DNA of 44,082 bases from Bigelowiella natans CCMP2755 (taxonomy: Eukaryota > Cercozoa > Chlorarachniophyceae): assembly GCA_000320545.1 (NCBI GenBank), contig ADNK01000446.1, positions 5,001 through 49,082 on the forward strand, written 5' to 3'. Positions 21,442 to 34,565 of the stretch are shown here, one piece after another (positions within the stretch are counted from its first letter, which is position 1; every line of letters starts with the position of its first letter). A program made the position numbers and the translations under genes. The notes beneath the pieces were generated by a model, which saw only the letters and a list, made by a program, of their open reading frames with translations, was not told the origin of the DNA and did no database searches.

Positions 21442-22353
21442 TCAATCCTTCACTCCTTCAGCAGTTTTTGGAGAGGGTGGTGCAGGTGCCAACTTCATCT
21501 CTGGTGGCGGCGCAGGGATGTTCTCTAACCGTGTCGTCTTTACGTCGGTCTTCATCCTGAAATAGAAAGGAATTCTTAGGTTCGAAAAGATTAAGGAATG
21601 GCGACGTAAGGATGAACCTTGATTGCCCTTTTGGTTTTTCATTTTTTGGACGTGGAGGTGGAGGGGGCGGTGTCTTTCCTCGGGGTGGTGGAGAGGGAGG
21701 CGTAAAATCTCTTGGTGGAGGGGGAGCTGGAAGGCGACCATCAATAACTGTATCCTTTGAGATGACATCGTCAACAAAAATTGGCCCTTTGCTCCCCGTA
21801 ATCAAGCGTCGGAGGAAGGACGAGAACGGGGAATCGGCTTCTAAATAGAAAGAATTCACTGTTGAATCGCAATAGAGATGTAAATTTCATGACGAAGCAT
21901 ACCTCCATCAGCAGCACTGGACGATCGCGCATTCGCGAGAAAGATGAGATTCATGAGGGCTACTACCCCTAGGAACTCCCTCCGTTCAATCCTCCTTCTT
22001 TGAGCATAATTTTCTAATGGAGGTGTAGCCCAATAGTCTGAAATATCTCGAGAAGCACAATAGGGCACCAGCTGGTGTCGAGACTTTCGGTACAACGGCG
22101 TCGCCTGCGTGCTCCTCCTCCTCCTCCTCCTCCTCCTCCACCTCGTCCTTACATGTGATAGAGTAGCATGGTTGTGGACGCTTGAGAGCGACAGCGATGG
22201 CGACGATTGCCTTGATAGCGAAGATAATGGTGGAGTGTGATGGCCGATATGGTGAGATGATCCCAAAAGCGCAGGAGATCGGATCAAAGGCGAGGGGTAA
22301 CAGGGGGGGATAGGGGCGAAGAGCAGCAGGGCAAGCAGGACGCTCCCGCCCAT
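21442..22353 (-). CDS. Proline-rich putative thylakoid-lumen protein with twin-arginine-like signal
   Basis: Three exons join in phase: 22353-21903, 21840-21618 and 21556-21442, giving 262 residues. The N-terminus is a secretory signal (GGSVLLALLLFAPIPP) followed by about 90 residues rich in Ser, His and Arg, including eight consecutive arginines, which fits a transit peptide. At about residues 120-150 comes a second targeting segment: RIERREFLGVVALMNLIFLA then NARSSSAADG. It has the RRxFL core and hydrophobic stretch of a Tat signal and an AxA-like cleavage site. The mature part is about 115 residues with three proline blocks (PAPPPPRDF, SPPPRGKTPPPPPP and PAPPPEMKL). Nothing in it looks catalytic. 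Family unknown; the tripartite address is inference from motif layout. Confidence 0.72.
22107..22141. repeat. Coding (CCT)n / poly-Arg tract
   Basis: A pure trinucleotide run inside exon 1 of the lumen-protein candidate. On the minus strand it is read as consecutive AGG codons, giving eight arginines in the presumed transit peptide. The opposite register would give poly-Glu. Confidence 0.75.
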
Positions 22354-22549
22354 GATTTCTGTCAAAAATATTACCGAAAAACAGCAGGGTATATGTGATC
22401 ATCATTTCTATTTGCAGCATGCCGACAGATATGATTTTTTTTTGCGACAGCATCTTTAATAAACTGTGACTAGGTTATTTTACCCACGAAAAAGTTGCCT
22501 TATAACCTCTCGCTTCTCGCGGTGTGTACTACTACGCAAGGGTTGTGAC
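22354..22549. promoter_or_regulatory. Short shared divergent promoter interval
   Basis: Only 196 bp separate the ATG of the lumen-protein candidate (minus) from the ATG of TRM61 (plus), so the two promoters must overlap here if both starts are right. A T-run lies near 22434-22442. No specific element is identified. Confidence 0.35.
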
Positions 22550-25099
<2,550 letters not shown>

Positions 25100-25538
25100 T
25101 TTCCCCCGATAACTTTTAAGATATGTTGTCAAACATCAGCCTCAGAGATTTTCAAGGGGTCACACGGGATACTTAACCTTTGCTACCAAAATCAAATTGC
25201 CTTCCTAGCGCTATTTGCTGCAACAAATGCTTCCTCTTCAGTGATTCTTTAGACTTGCAGTGGCCAAAATCGATGTGAGCTCATGTTTATTGAGTTCTCA
25301 CTGTTCACTAGACGAGTGGTACTGATGCAGGGCCTTCATTCTCGTCCTGTATTTCCGTTCCCAGGACACTGCCACTTGATACCGCGTCCCCACCGCTGCT
25401 GATCTGTACGTCATTACATTGTCAAAACATACTCTCAAGCAATTTTGCGTTTGATCAAATCTAGCAGGCGTCAATCCTGCTTATCGCTTATATGCCACGC
25501 ACACGCACACGCACACACATATATACATATATATATAT
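25100..25538. other. Intergenic region
   Basis: Between the end of TRM61 and the first inverted-repeat element. It ends in a (CA)n then (TA)n stretch at about 25500-25538 that abuts the element. No gene is visible. Confidence 0.5.
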
Positions 25539-25606
25539 GAGACGGATGTAATGAAATGTTTAAATTTTTTCAATGGTCATCCTAATGTAGCTATGCAATG
25601 TAGCGA

Positions 25607-25645
<39 letters not shown>

Positions 25646-25807
25646 TGCGCGCAAAGCACGACATGCTAGACCAAATCATGATGCATTTTCATGCATGCAA
25701 CATGTGACCAGGGAAACAAACAGACACAATTTAAGCGCTGTAGCCGCTGCATTGCACAGCTACATTAGGATGACCATTGAAAAAATTTAAACACTTTATT
25801 ACATCCG

Positions 25808-25811
<4 letters not shown>
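25539..25811. mobile_element. MITE-like element with 67-bp terminal inverted repeats
   Basis: The arms are 25539-25605 and 25745-25811. Both begin with GAGACGGATGTAAT read inward and differ at about four positions over 67 bp. The element is 273 bp, flanked on both sides by (AT)n, and has an (AT)n run and a unique middle of about 100 bp. No transposase is encoded, as expected for a non-autonomous DNA transposon or foldback element. TA-rich flanks hide any target-site duplication. Related arms recur at about 33978-34124. Confidence 0.8.
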
Positions 25812-25859
<48 letters not shown>

Positions 25860-27179
25860 GTGTACGCCACAGGCGCGCGCGCGTGCTATGCCATGCGCTA
25901 CGCAAAATAGGCGCGACAATACGATGGGGCTAGCCACTAGGCCATCTGATATATGTGTGTGTGCTTCTCAAGTAATACTAGAGAATGAGATGAATCATAT
26001 CTATTGTTGAGAAACGCTCTAGCCCAAAGGCCACCATACCCACTGCATGTATTCATAGCTAGCTCGATCTGTCACACATGCATTGCAATGTGCGTGTGCC
26101 AATACATACACGCTCTTATTACATCACAACACAAATTTGATTCGCAATGCGTGGTAACAAGTATACACACATGCACACATCACTTAGCTGTTACTGATAT
26201 TTAAGTGTGCCGTGCATCATGAACTGACGACAAAAATACAATTTTCATCTCCACAATCATGCTACAGCTTTATTTCATCATGATAATATCAATGATGAAT
26301 TAGGTAACTTAATTTTTTTACTGTTCATTATTAAAGATGGTTGGGTTAAATACATCTGATTTTTAGTATTGCTTGTCATATAATACAAATCGATATTGCT
26401 TGTCCGCATCACAGACGCTAGACGTCTAAATAAATCGGATAATACAAGTTCTGATTGAAAGGGGGGTTAATGAGGTATCAGAGGTGGTTGTTAGCCAGGT
26501 ATTCACTTCAATCATTGCCTCAGCAGATTCTAGAGACTTAAAACTATTCTATCGTTTTTCTCCTAGTGTCTATTCTCTGGAGAATAAACTAGAAAACATC
26601 AAATCGAAGAATACCGACTATGTGTGAGCCAAATGATAATCCGTACCACAGGCTTCCCGTGGAGAAGATAGTTGCGCGCCTTTCCGTATCGGAAGTTCCA
26701 CTACTTCTGCTACTCCCACTACTTCTACTACATTTACTAATATATTTCTAATGTCCACTACTTATCTTGCGGTCATTATTAAGTAACACACCACAGCAGA
26801 GTAGAGAGTACCGCTATTTTAATTGTATAAAAATAACATCTATTGGAGTCCTAGCTTAATGGTTAGGACCGTTTAAATAATTTGGAAGAGGGTTATTTAT
26901 TTATTATTTATTTCTATTTTCACTCTATTTATCGATGTGGGGTGAGAAAATTGAAATCGCTACATCGTTTCGGTAATAATAATAATAAAATAAATAGAGA
27001 AGATATGTATCACCGGGATACAAGTAAATTCATCGTTAAATGTGTGTGAAAGTATAAGAGGCTGTTAATTATCAATTTCAGTTATTAGGGGCACAGATAC
27101 TTAATGCCAAGTAAGAAGAGAAGACAACAAATAAGTGCTGTAGGGCTGCTTGTGTCGACCTACTTAGGCAGTACGAGGA
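25812..27179. other. Intergenic region
   Basis: Starts with an (AT)n tract to about 25860. The rest is AT-rich without a supported gene. At about 26843-26868 there is a sequence resembling the D-arm and A-box of a tRNA (TAGCTTAATGG), followed by ATTT-rich sequence with no matching B-box. Confidence 0.5.
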
Positions 27180-28513
27180 CTAGCATTGTTCTTCTTGCCA
27201 ATTTACCTCTGGCCGTACGTTTTTAAGAATCTTCTTCAGGCTTCCGTCTTTTAACATAGACTCGCCATGACTAGCCCAGAGGCAAGAGGTGTCAATTAGC
27301 GAGAGGGCCGGATACGTGCCATCTTGGATGAGCTTCACGAATTCATCTAAGTGGCCGCGGGCGTTCAATTCGGTACAGTCTCGGAGAATCAGAGAACGAA
27401 GACCTAATGTAATGGATTAGAATTCAAATACGAGGTGGGATGGAGTGAAACTGATCAAATAGCGGAGGCAATAAGGGAGGACGACCTTTACTGTTGGCTT
27501 GAACTAAGAATCTTCCGGTAATGCCCTCATTGTCGGTCAAATCAAGATACTTTAAAGCTTTGAGGCGAAGAAGTTCACCAGCACAGTCATCATTCACCGC
27601 AAAGTTTCGGATCGTGAGCTAAGGAGAGTACGAAATGAAATTATTAGGATTAGGAGTTTAGAGGAAATTTCAGCCGATGGATTTGCATATCTGAATTTGC
27701 GCGGCAATAGTAATTTGCGCGGCAATTAGTAACCTGCTCAATGTCTGGACAACACTCTGTTAGGGCTCTTGCCTGATCACGGTCGAGCGAGTTGCCGCAA
27801 CCTGCTATTGTGAGCTTTCGCAGCTTTCCGCAGTTGCTGGATATAACAGAGGATATTGCATTTACGTTGACCGAAGGACATTCGCAGATCTCCAGTGTCT
27901 CTATTTCAGGGCACAGAGGTAGGATCTCTTTAAGAAGAAGAGATGCTCGTTTTCCAGCGTGTACTAGCTTCAACAATTTGAGAGAATGAAGTCTAGACGC
28001 CACCTGGTAAGGCACCTCCTGCAAATCTGCGACTATATTGACAGTGTCTAGAGTGATGCTGCGGATAGGATAGCGGATACTGCAAGAACGCATGAAGATC
28101 GAACTCAGCTGGCTAATTTTTATCTCTGAATTTTCTACGATGATGTTCTCCCAAAGGCGCGGCATCTTGAAGACCTCCTTTTTCAAGGCGCGGTTGCAGC
28201 ACATGAGCATGCACAACGATTTAATGTCCATGAATTCCACCACGGGCGAGAGCAGAGCTTTCCCGCCCAGCAAAACCCGATGAGAAGGTCTTAAAAAAGA
28301 TGATCCTAGAGCCGCGAGCTTTTCTTTCCCAAATTTGGAGCTCCGGCTGATGAATGAATTGGTCACGTCCCCAAATAATATTCGAAGTGCCTTCTTTGGA
28401 CGCATGCCGCGTCTTGACATAAATCCCTGCCTTTGCCCAGAAGCCGAAGTATTGTGGCTGGGAGACCACATGCCACTGTGGCGCCTCTTACGTGGCGGGG
28501 AAACGATCATCAT
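27180..28513 (-). CDS. F-box-like leucine-rich-repeat protein
   Basis: Three exons join in phase: 28513-27734, 27618-27486 and 27403-27180, giving 378 residues. The first 60 residues are basic and polar. An F-box-like helical segment follows at about residues 86-125 (LLSPVVEFMDIKSLCMLMCC then MPRLWENI). The rest consists of leucine-rich repeats of the AMN1/F-box type, visible as LHSLKLLKL, CPEIETLEICECP, CGKLRKLTIAGCG, LKALKYLDLTD and LRSLILRDCTELN. Such proteins usually bind SKP1 through the F-box and a target through the repeats in an SCF ubiquitin ligase. The F-box is weak, so a plain LRR protein is possible. No signal peptide or membrane segment. Confidence 0.75.
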
Positions 28514-29671
28514 CTCTGTAAGAGTGCGTTGGATGCGTTATGGCGGTCCTCTCTTTGTCTTTTTTGCCTATGTGTTACAGTGAGAGCGCGGGCTTGTGAA
28601 AACTCTTAGTTGGAATTACAAGAAAAGAGGTTAAATGATCCTAAAAATATCTTTAGTTTTACACTTACGTCAAGGAGAATGTTGTGATATTATGACAATT
28701 GAGCGCGATTCTTCGAATCTCAGAATACGCGGTGAGTCTGGAAAAGATATTGGAAAGCTATTAGTTGGCGCCGAAACCCAGATTCAGAAGAAAGTATCGG
28801 TCCTTTTACGCGAGTTCTACAGTTCAATTTTCGAGCGACATTCTCGGTTTGCGTTGTTCCCAAAAAATATCCTGCATTTTAGCTCCAATGTCCATTGCGC
28901 ATCGCAAACTTGTTTGGGAATTTCCAATTGAAATTAAGACAAAGTGTGGTCGTTTATGGATTGAATCAAACTCTCAGAAAAACAACAATATTTTTTCGTC
29001 TAGGTCAGAATCACCTACTTTATATGAAAAAATGCACAAAATAATGTTGTCGTATGAGAAACTTCTCTCACAAATCTGTTGTTCAAAGCGTAAAAACAAA
29101 ACAAACTGATCGGTTCCTAACTCTGAAAATTTGCAATTTGTACACTACAATGCTGTGCGTGCTCCTTTTGCCTGTTTTCTGCGCACACGCGTCGGAATTT
29201 GGAAAAAACATGCACAAATGTACTGAGGATTTCGTGGATTTCGTTCATGGAACGGTTAATGTCCGGGATTTGTGCTTCCGGTTCAATTTGGGATATCATT
29301 CGGATACGTATCATTGAGAAAATAGCCTTTTCTCCATGTACGCCAGTGACAGGATATTTTGTGATCCCTGTGCACTCAAGGCAATGTGCAATTCGGAGAA
29401 ATGTGACGAAGAGAACCGCATGCAGGTACGTCTCTTCTCTGCTTCTCTGAGAGCACTTTTTACATTTTCATTTTCAACTCTGGTTTTTTTGTCGCACAGG
29501 ATGTCTCATCGATTGTTATTCAAATATAGCAAAACACACAAGAATCTCATGGATTTCTAGTCATAATCGTGATTAAATTGATGTCGTACATAAAAATTGT
29601 AATTCTCTGTTTACGGGGGGCTTTTTCCCTGAGGAAGCACACAACCGACGTGTTAGCACACCCGACGTGTT
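28514..29671. other. Divergent intergenic region
   Basis: About 1.2 kb between the F-box/LRR gene and OTC. It contains several short plus-strand frames, of which the one at 29150-29317 begins with a signal-peptide-like segment (listed separately). The rest shows no supported gene. Confidence 0.5.
29150..29317 (+). CDS. Possible small secreted cysteine-bearing peptide
   Basis: A 55-codon frame starts MLCVLLLPVFCAHASEF, which resembles a secretory signal, and continues with two further cysteines. A second frame just downstream (29327-29428) encodes a cysteine-rich stretch (FCDPCALKAMCNSEKC) and ends at a good donor (GTACGT). I could not join the two with an intron of sensible size, so the model is incomplete and may be chance. 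Confidence 0.25.
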   Translation: MLCVLLLPVFCAHASEFGKNMHKCTEDFVDFVHGTVNVRDLCFRFNLGYHSDTYH

Positions 29672-30658
29672 ATGCTGCCACGTGCCTTCTCCATGCACTC
29701 CATGCGTGCCAGCTGCGGCCCAGCCCACCGCAGTCTCTCCTCTTTGAGACACCTTAAAACTATCGCGTGCCTTTCTAAGACCGAAATCGACACTATTGTA
29801 ATCTGCTTTCCTTCCTAGTTCCCCCCGCAACCCCTCTGAGTCGATGCATGTTTTAGATGGGGATAGCTTCAGACATGAAGCAAAACCCAGACAAGTATAA
29901 AGACTCGCTGAGGTAAATAAGTCGTCTGTGTCATCTCTCCCTTGTTCCTTGCCTTCATCCTCCTGCTCGCGATGTGAATACTACTTACTATCACAACTAC
30001 CTACTACTATTTGATTGCTGCTACTGTTACCACTATTGCTGCAACTGCTGTAGTCAAAAGACACTCCTTATGCTCTTCGAGAAGCCATCGCTGCGAACCC
30101 GTGTATCCTTCGAGACGGGAATGACCCAGGTGATGAACAGTAGTGGTAGTAGTAGGTCACCATCGCAATCACCACCAAAATCGTTATCACCGCCACTTAA
30201 TTATCGTCATCATCATACTGACAATCATCATTCTTCATTGCCATTTGAAACTATTCAGCTCGGAGGCCATGCAATTTTTTACTCAATCGCAGACAGCCCC
30301 CTAGGCAAGAAAGAGAGCCTAAGGTGTACTTGGTAGCAATAGTAGGCGCAAAGTAGTACCTGGTGGTGGTTGAAAGTTGTTTTGTTGGTGTCGATAGTGG
30401 TGGGAAGTAAATACCCTCTTTCTCTCCCCCTTCCCCCCACCGCCTCCCCCCCTGTCTTTCTCTATGGTCTTTTGTGATTGTCATGGCTTTGCCTCCTATA
30501 AAATACTGCTTCCTTCGTTTGTCTATTATTTAGCGATACTGGCAAAGTCCTCAGTCGATTCGGTTCTACAAAAACCAATTAATTTCTTAAGGAAGAGTCA
30601 CAGCGTTGATTCATGAGCCATATAGTGTCCACATTCCCAGAAGCACACAAACGCGCCT

Positions 30659-30714
<56 letters not shown>

Positions 30715-31468
30715 AAGTAAAAAGGATATCATTTATCATATGCAGCGGATTTCATTATGGCCCGTGTGAACAAGCGACAGGATATTCAAGAGCTAGCTGA
30801 AGTAACAGCTATTGTCATCACCTTTCTTCATCATCGCCATCATCATCATCATTATCATCATCATCATCTGGCGGCACTGTTACTAATCTACCGACTATGC
30901 GTTGCGTCGGATATTTGTGCTATCGTTTTGCATTCAAAGGTCTCCACGATCCCTGTGATCAATGCACTGGACGATTACGCTCATCCGTGCCAGGTAGTAT
31001 CCATTTGTTGTTGCTATTATTATTTTATTATGTGTATGGCTATAATGAAAAGATTTCATAACGCATCAGATGCTGGCAGATCTCCAGACAATAGTTGAGC
31101 AAAAATCTTCTCCTAAAGGCCTGAAACTTGCCTTCTTCGGTACATCAAACGTTGTTGTTGTTTAAAAAGTCTCGCGCACACACACACGCACACACCTAGA
31201 ATCTAGATTTATACATATGGAAAGTGTGTGTTTGTGTTTGTGCGTGTGCGAAGAGTAGGAGAGCGAGAGATGTTTTGCTGATGTTCTTGGATGAATATAT
31301 TTGGCTTGCAAATTCATGCTAGTTGGTTCTTTATTTTGAGATAATATTCGATGATCCTTCAATAGGCGATGTGGCCAACAATGTGACCTACGATCTCATG
31401 CGACTCGGTTTCGTCCCGTTCCTCCTCCTCCTCCTCCTCCTCCTCCTCCTCCTCCTCTTCCCCTCTCC

Positions 31469-31515
<47 letters not shown>

Positions 31516-32091
31516 TCTATCTCTCCTGGAAAGAAGCGCTAAGGCGACAAAAGATGACTCCCCCTCCCCTTGCGATGATTAGGCAGCATCGTCGGTATGA
31601 AGGTGGCAGTTTGCGGCCCTGTGGATAAGGGTGAGTAAGTAGGCCGTGACAAAATCCAGCAGTAGCGCAAAGAAAGAGCGCCGAACATAAATGAGAATTT
31701 CATGTATGCACTAATTGTACTCGTGCGTCTGTGCGTGCGTGCATCTACCTTCAAAGTTATGGATGAATTCTATTAAGCACGTCATGTTCTTTTCGAGTAG
31801 GAACCGAATACGCTGTGGAGGAAAGCGTGATTGAGGAGTGCAAGGCCCTTGGAGGAGACGTGATCATCACTACTGACGTGGAAGAGGCTGCAACGGGCGC
31901 TGATGTAGTATACTGCGATTCTTGGATGAGCTATGGGATCCCGGAATCCGAAGGTGGTCGTCGTCGTCGTTGTCTTCACACGCTAATGTGGAGTAGTGGA
32001 AGAGGAGGAACATAGTGCTAGGGCTGCTGTAGACTTGGCGAAAGAAGGAGGAGAAGAAGAAGATGATAAAAACAAAAAGAAACATACATAC

Positions 32092-32125
<34 letters not shown>

Positions 32126-32975
32126 CTACCACATGTAAATTTCTCTGCAATGTATTATCTAAACACATCGTATTCTTTCTCTCCTACTCCTCCTCCTCCT
32201 CCTCCTCCTCCTCCTCCTCCTCTCATCACCACACAGCCGAACAAAGGAAAGCTATCTTCATGCCTTACCAGGTGCCGATGTAGAAAGGCGATCATGCACA
32301 TATGTAGTACACGCTCTTACATATTCAGCTCTCTCCCCCTCCCTTGATCCGTCTCTCACGTACTCCCTACCATTCTCCATACTAGACCATGCACCAAAGT
32401 CTAGATACCTAGAACTATGGTGTTTAATAGTGTCTCACCCCCACACCCCCAAAGGTGGATGATAAGGTCATGGAGATGACAAATTCCGACTCGATCTTTA
32501 TGAATTGCCTCCCTGCAGCCCGAGGCCTTGAACAAACAGGTGAGTTTTGAATACCTCATTCTTCTCATTTCATTAGGGTCCCCGCTTTTCGGGGTGGAGA
32601 GTGGGGGTGGGGGGGGGGGATGGGTACTTTGTGTCTGAACTCGGAGGGTAATTACTCTGTGGGAGAAACATCGATGATTCCCCATCTATGAGCGTGGTGG
32701 AGAGCTCATTGGTGTGAGGCCTCTTACTTCTATTGATGAGGATCTTATTAATTCGTCCACATTTTATTGTATTTTGGGGGGATAAGTACCACTGTCGCAT
32801 TCGACTTTATTTTGACTTCTTCCGGTCGTCTATTTCTCCTCCTCTCCTCCTTCTCATTCTCACTCCTTCTCCAGCATCAGTGATCGACGGTCCAAAGAGC
32901 GTTGTTTTCGACCAGGCCGAGAATCGCATGCATGCGCAGAAAGCGCTCCTTCACGTATTGTATCATGGGTTTTGA
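29672..32975 (+). CDS. OTC: Ornithine carbamoyltransferase
   Basis: Fourteen exons join in phase: 29672-29797, 29857-29912, 30054-30129, 30259-30323, 30534-30562, 30746-30801, 30940-30993, 31070-31139, 31366-31407, 31583-31630, 31801-31953, 32237-32271, 32455-32539 and 32875-32975, giving 331 residues. The first 30 residues are Arg/Ser-rich without acids ([15 protein letters not shown]), a mitochondrial-type presequence. Family motifs: carbamoyl-phosphate loop FEKPSLRTR in exon 3, LGGHAIF in exon 4, [11 protein letters not shown] across exons 7 and 8, and [16 protein letters not shown] at the C-terminus. The enzyme makes citrulline from ornithine and carbamoyl phosphate. Two ornithine-side motifs differ from the usual form: SYG instead of SMG (31929-31937) and NCLP instead of HCLP (32503-32514). 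Exon 5 is only 29 nt. Confidence 0.95.
30664..30715. repeat. (AT)n(GT)n microsatellite in OTC intron 5
   Basis: A compound AT then GT tract. Other OTC introns hold (CTC)n then (CT)n at about 31418-31513, (CA)n at about 32096-32122 and (CTC)n at about 32186-32222; each of the last three lies between exons 9 and 12. Confidence 0.85.
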
Positions 32976-33884
32976 GAGCAGTAGTCGTCAGGTATTAAGA
33001 GACTGCAGAAGCATAGCGAGAATACATTAACATTTCCTTCTGTGACAATGAGATGAGATCAAACAACGGATGTAGTTCTGCGTTGAGACAACTAAGTGCT
33101 GCATAAGTGTGTGCGGTTCATTCATTCATACGTATCTGGGCATGACTATAGACACAGAATATGGGTCTATGTTGTGTACATGTTACGTTGTATATTGTTA
33201 ATACCGCCTTATCTTTAGGTCTGACAGCTTGTGTTTATGTCATGTACGTGTACGTCCGTGCGATGCGATGCTAATGAGCATGCTAGCATGGCATGTTGTC
33301 CATCGCAATGAAGCGGTGCTCACGCGCACAACTAGACAAGCTGCAACGCGCAGAAACATGTGACGCATGACAACAGACAGTTGAGGTAGTGTACTAAAGT
33401 GCCGAGCATGCGAGAAAAACAGTCAGGCAATGTGGTCCGAAAGCACACATTCTAGCATTGCATCATCATCATTGTGCACTGTGCGTACGTGGCTAGCGTG
33501 CACGTGGCCGGCAACGCGCCTAATAACAGTAGTTCATTCATGCCATCAAGTTGGCTGTGTGATTGACACAGGTGAACCGCGTCGCATGTTGGCAACATTG
33601 TAGCATTGCTACAGTTCATCGTAGCTCACTTCATGCTATGTCACATCTGTCTGTCTGTCTGTGCATGTGCGCTTGCTAGATGCGGCGGGTAGCATCCTAT
33701 ATATAGCTAGCTAGCTAGCTAGCATCACAAAAGCAAAAATCTTAATGATCATAAATTGCTTTCTCAACGGCCCATGCAGCTTCAATGCCAAGGTTGCAAG
33801 CCAATTGAAGGCAAACATGGACAGGAATGACGACACGAAAGGACGATCTGCAGATGAGAAGCTAGACAATGCGATCGCTTGCGC
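32976..33884. other. Intergenic region downstream of OTC
   Basis: No supported gene. A short (TAGC)n run lies at about 33705-33723. The right part grades into sequence resembling the interior of the element at 25539-25811. Confidence 0.5.
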
Positions 33885-34124
33885 GTGCGGCACCCATGCA
33901 CGACATGATATGAATGTTTTGAAAAGCATGAAATCCACAATTGCGGAGACTAACAAAAATAATCTTAGCTCTGTAGCCGCTGCATTGCATAGTAGCTACA
34001 TTAGGATGACAATTGAATAAATTTTAATTTATTCCTTACATCCGCTCCTATGTGAGACGAATGCAATGAAAGAATAAATTAGGATCTATCAATAGTCATC
34101 CTAAAGTAGCTGTGCAAAGCAGCG

Positions 34125-34165
<41 letters not shown>
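33885..34165. mobile_element. Second MITE-like element, arms joined tail to tail
   Basis: An arm matching the right end of the 25539-25811 element lies at about 33978-34049 (CGCTGCATTGC through ACATCCG). It is followed at once by an arm matching the left end at 34054-34124 (GAGACGAATGCAATG through CAAAGCAGCG). The interior-like sequence upstream (from about 33885) and the (AT)n at about 34128-34164 also match the first element. The order is right-end then left-end, so this looks like the junction of two tandem, more diverged copies. Edges are approximate. Confidence 0.65.
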
Positions 34166-34167
<2 letters not shown>

Positions 34168-34262
34168 CTGTTTAATGTGTCATCCCCCCCCCCCCCAAGG
34201 TGGATGACAAGGTCATGGAGATGATATTCCGACCCGATCTTTATCAATTGCCGTTCTGCAGT
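34166..34262 (+). pseudogene. Decayed partial copy of OTC exon 13 and its upstream intron end
   Basis: Sequence from about 34166 matches 32419 onward: the GTGTTTAAT segment, a C-rich tract, the AAGG acceptor, then GTGGATGA and AAGGTCATGGAGATGA. The copied exon reads about 20 codons with substitutions and then diverges before the donor site; the CLP motif region is altered. It lies 1.2 kb beyond the OTC stop and has no partner exons, so it is a non-functional fragment. Confidence 0.8.
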
Positions 34263-34419
34263 ATGAATGAGGGCATGTGTGTGCGTGCCGAAATGATTAA
34301 GTATTGGATAAACAGCAAAAATACACCTCCTGATAGTATAAAAATAAAATGTATTACCTTGAAAAATTCACTGTCACAATCTATCTCTCCGAAGGGGTCC
34401 TCTTCTCCACTTATACACA

Positions 34420-34461
<42 letters not shown>

Positions 34462-34521
34462 ATTAAGATTAAAGCATAACAATAATGGGGATGTTTGATT
34501 CTTACCTTCTTCTTCTTTTTC

Positions 34522-34565
<44 letters not shown>

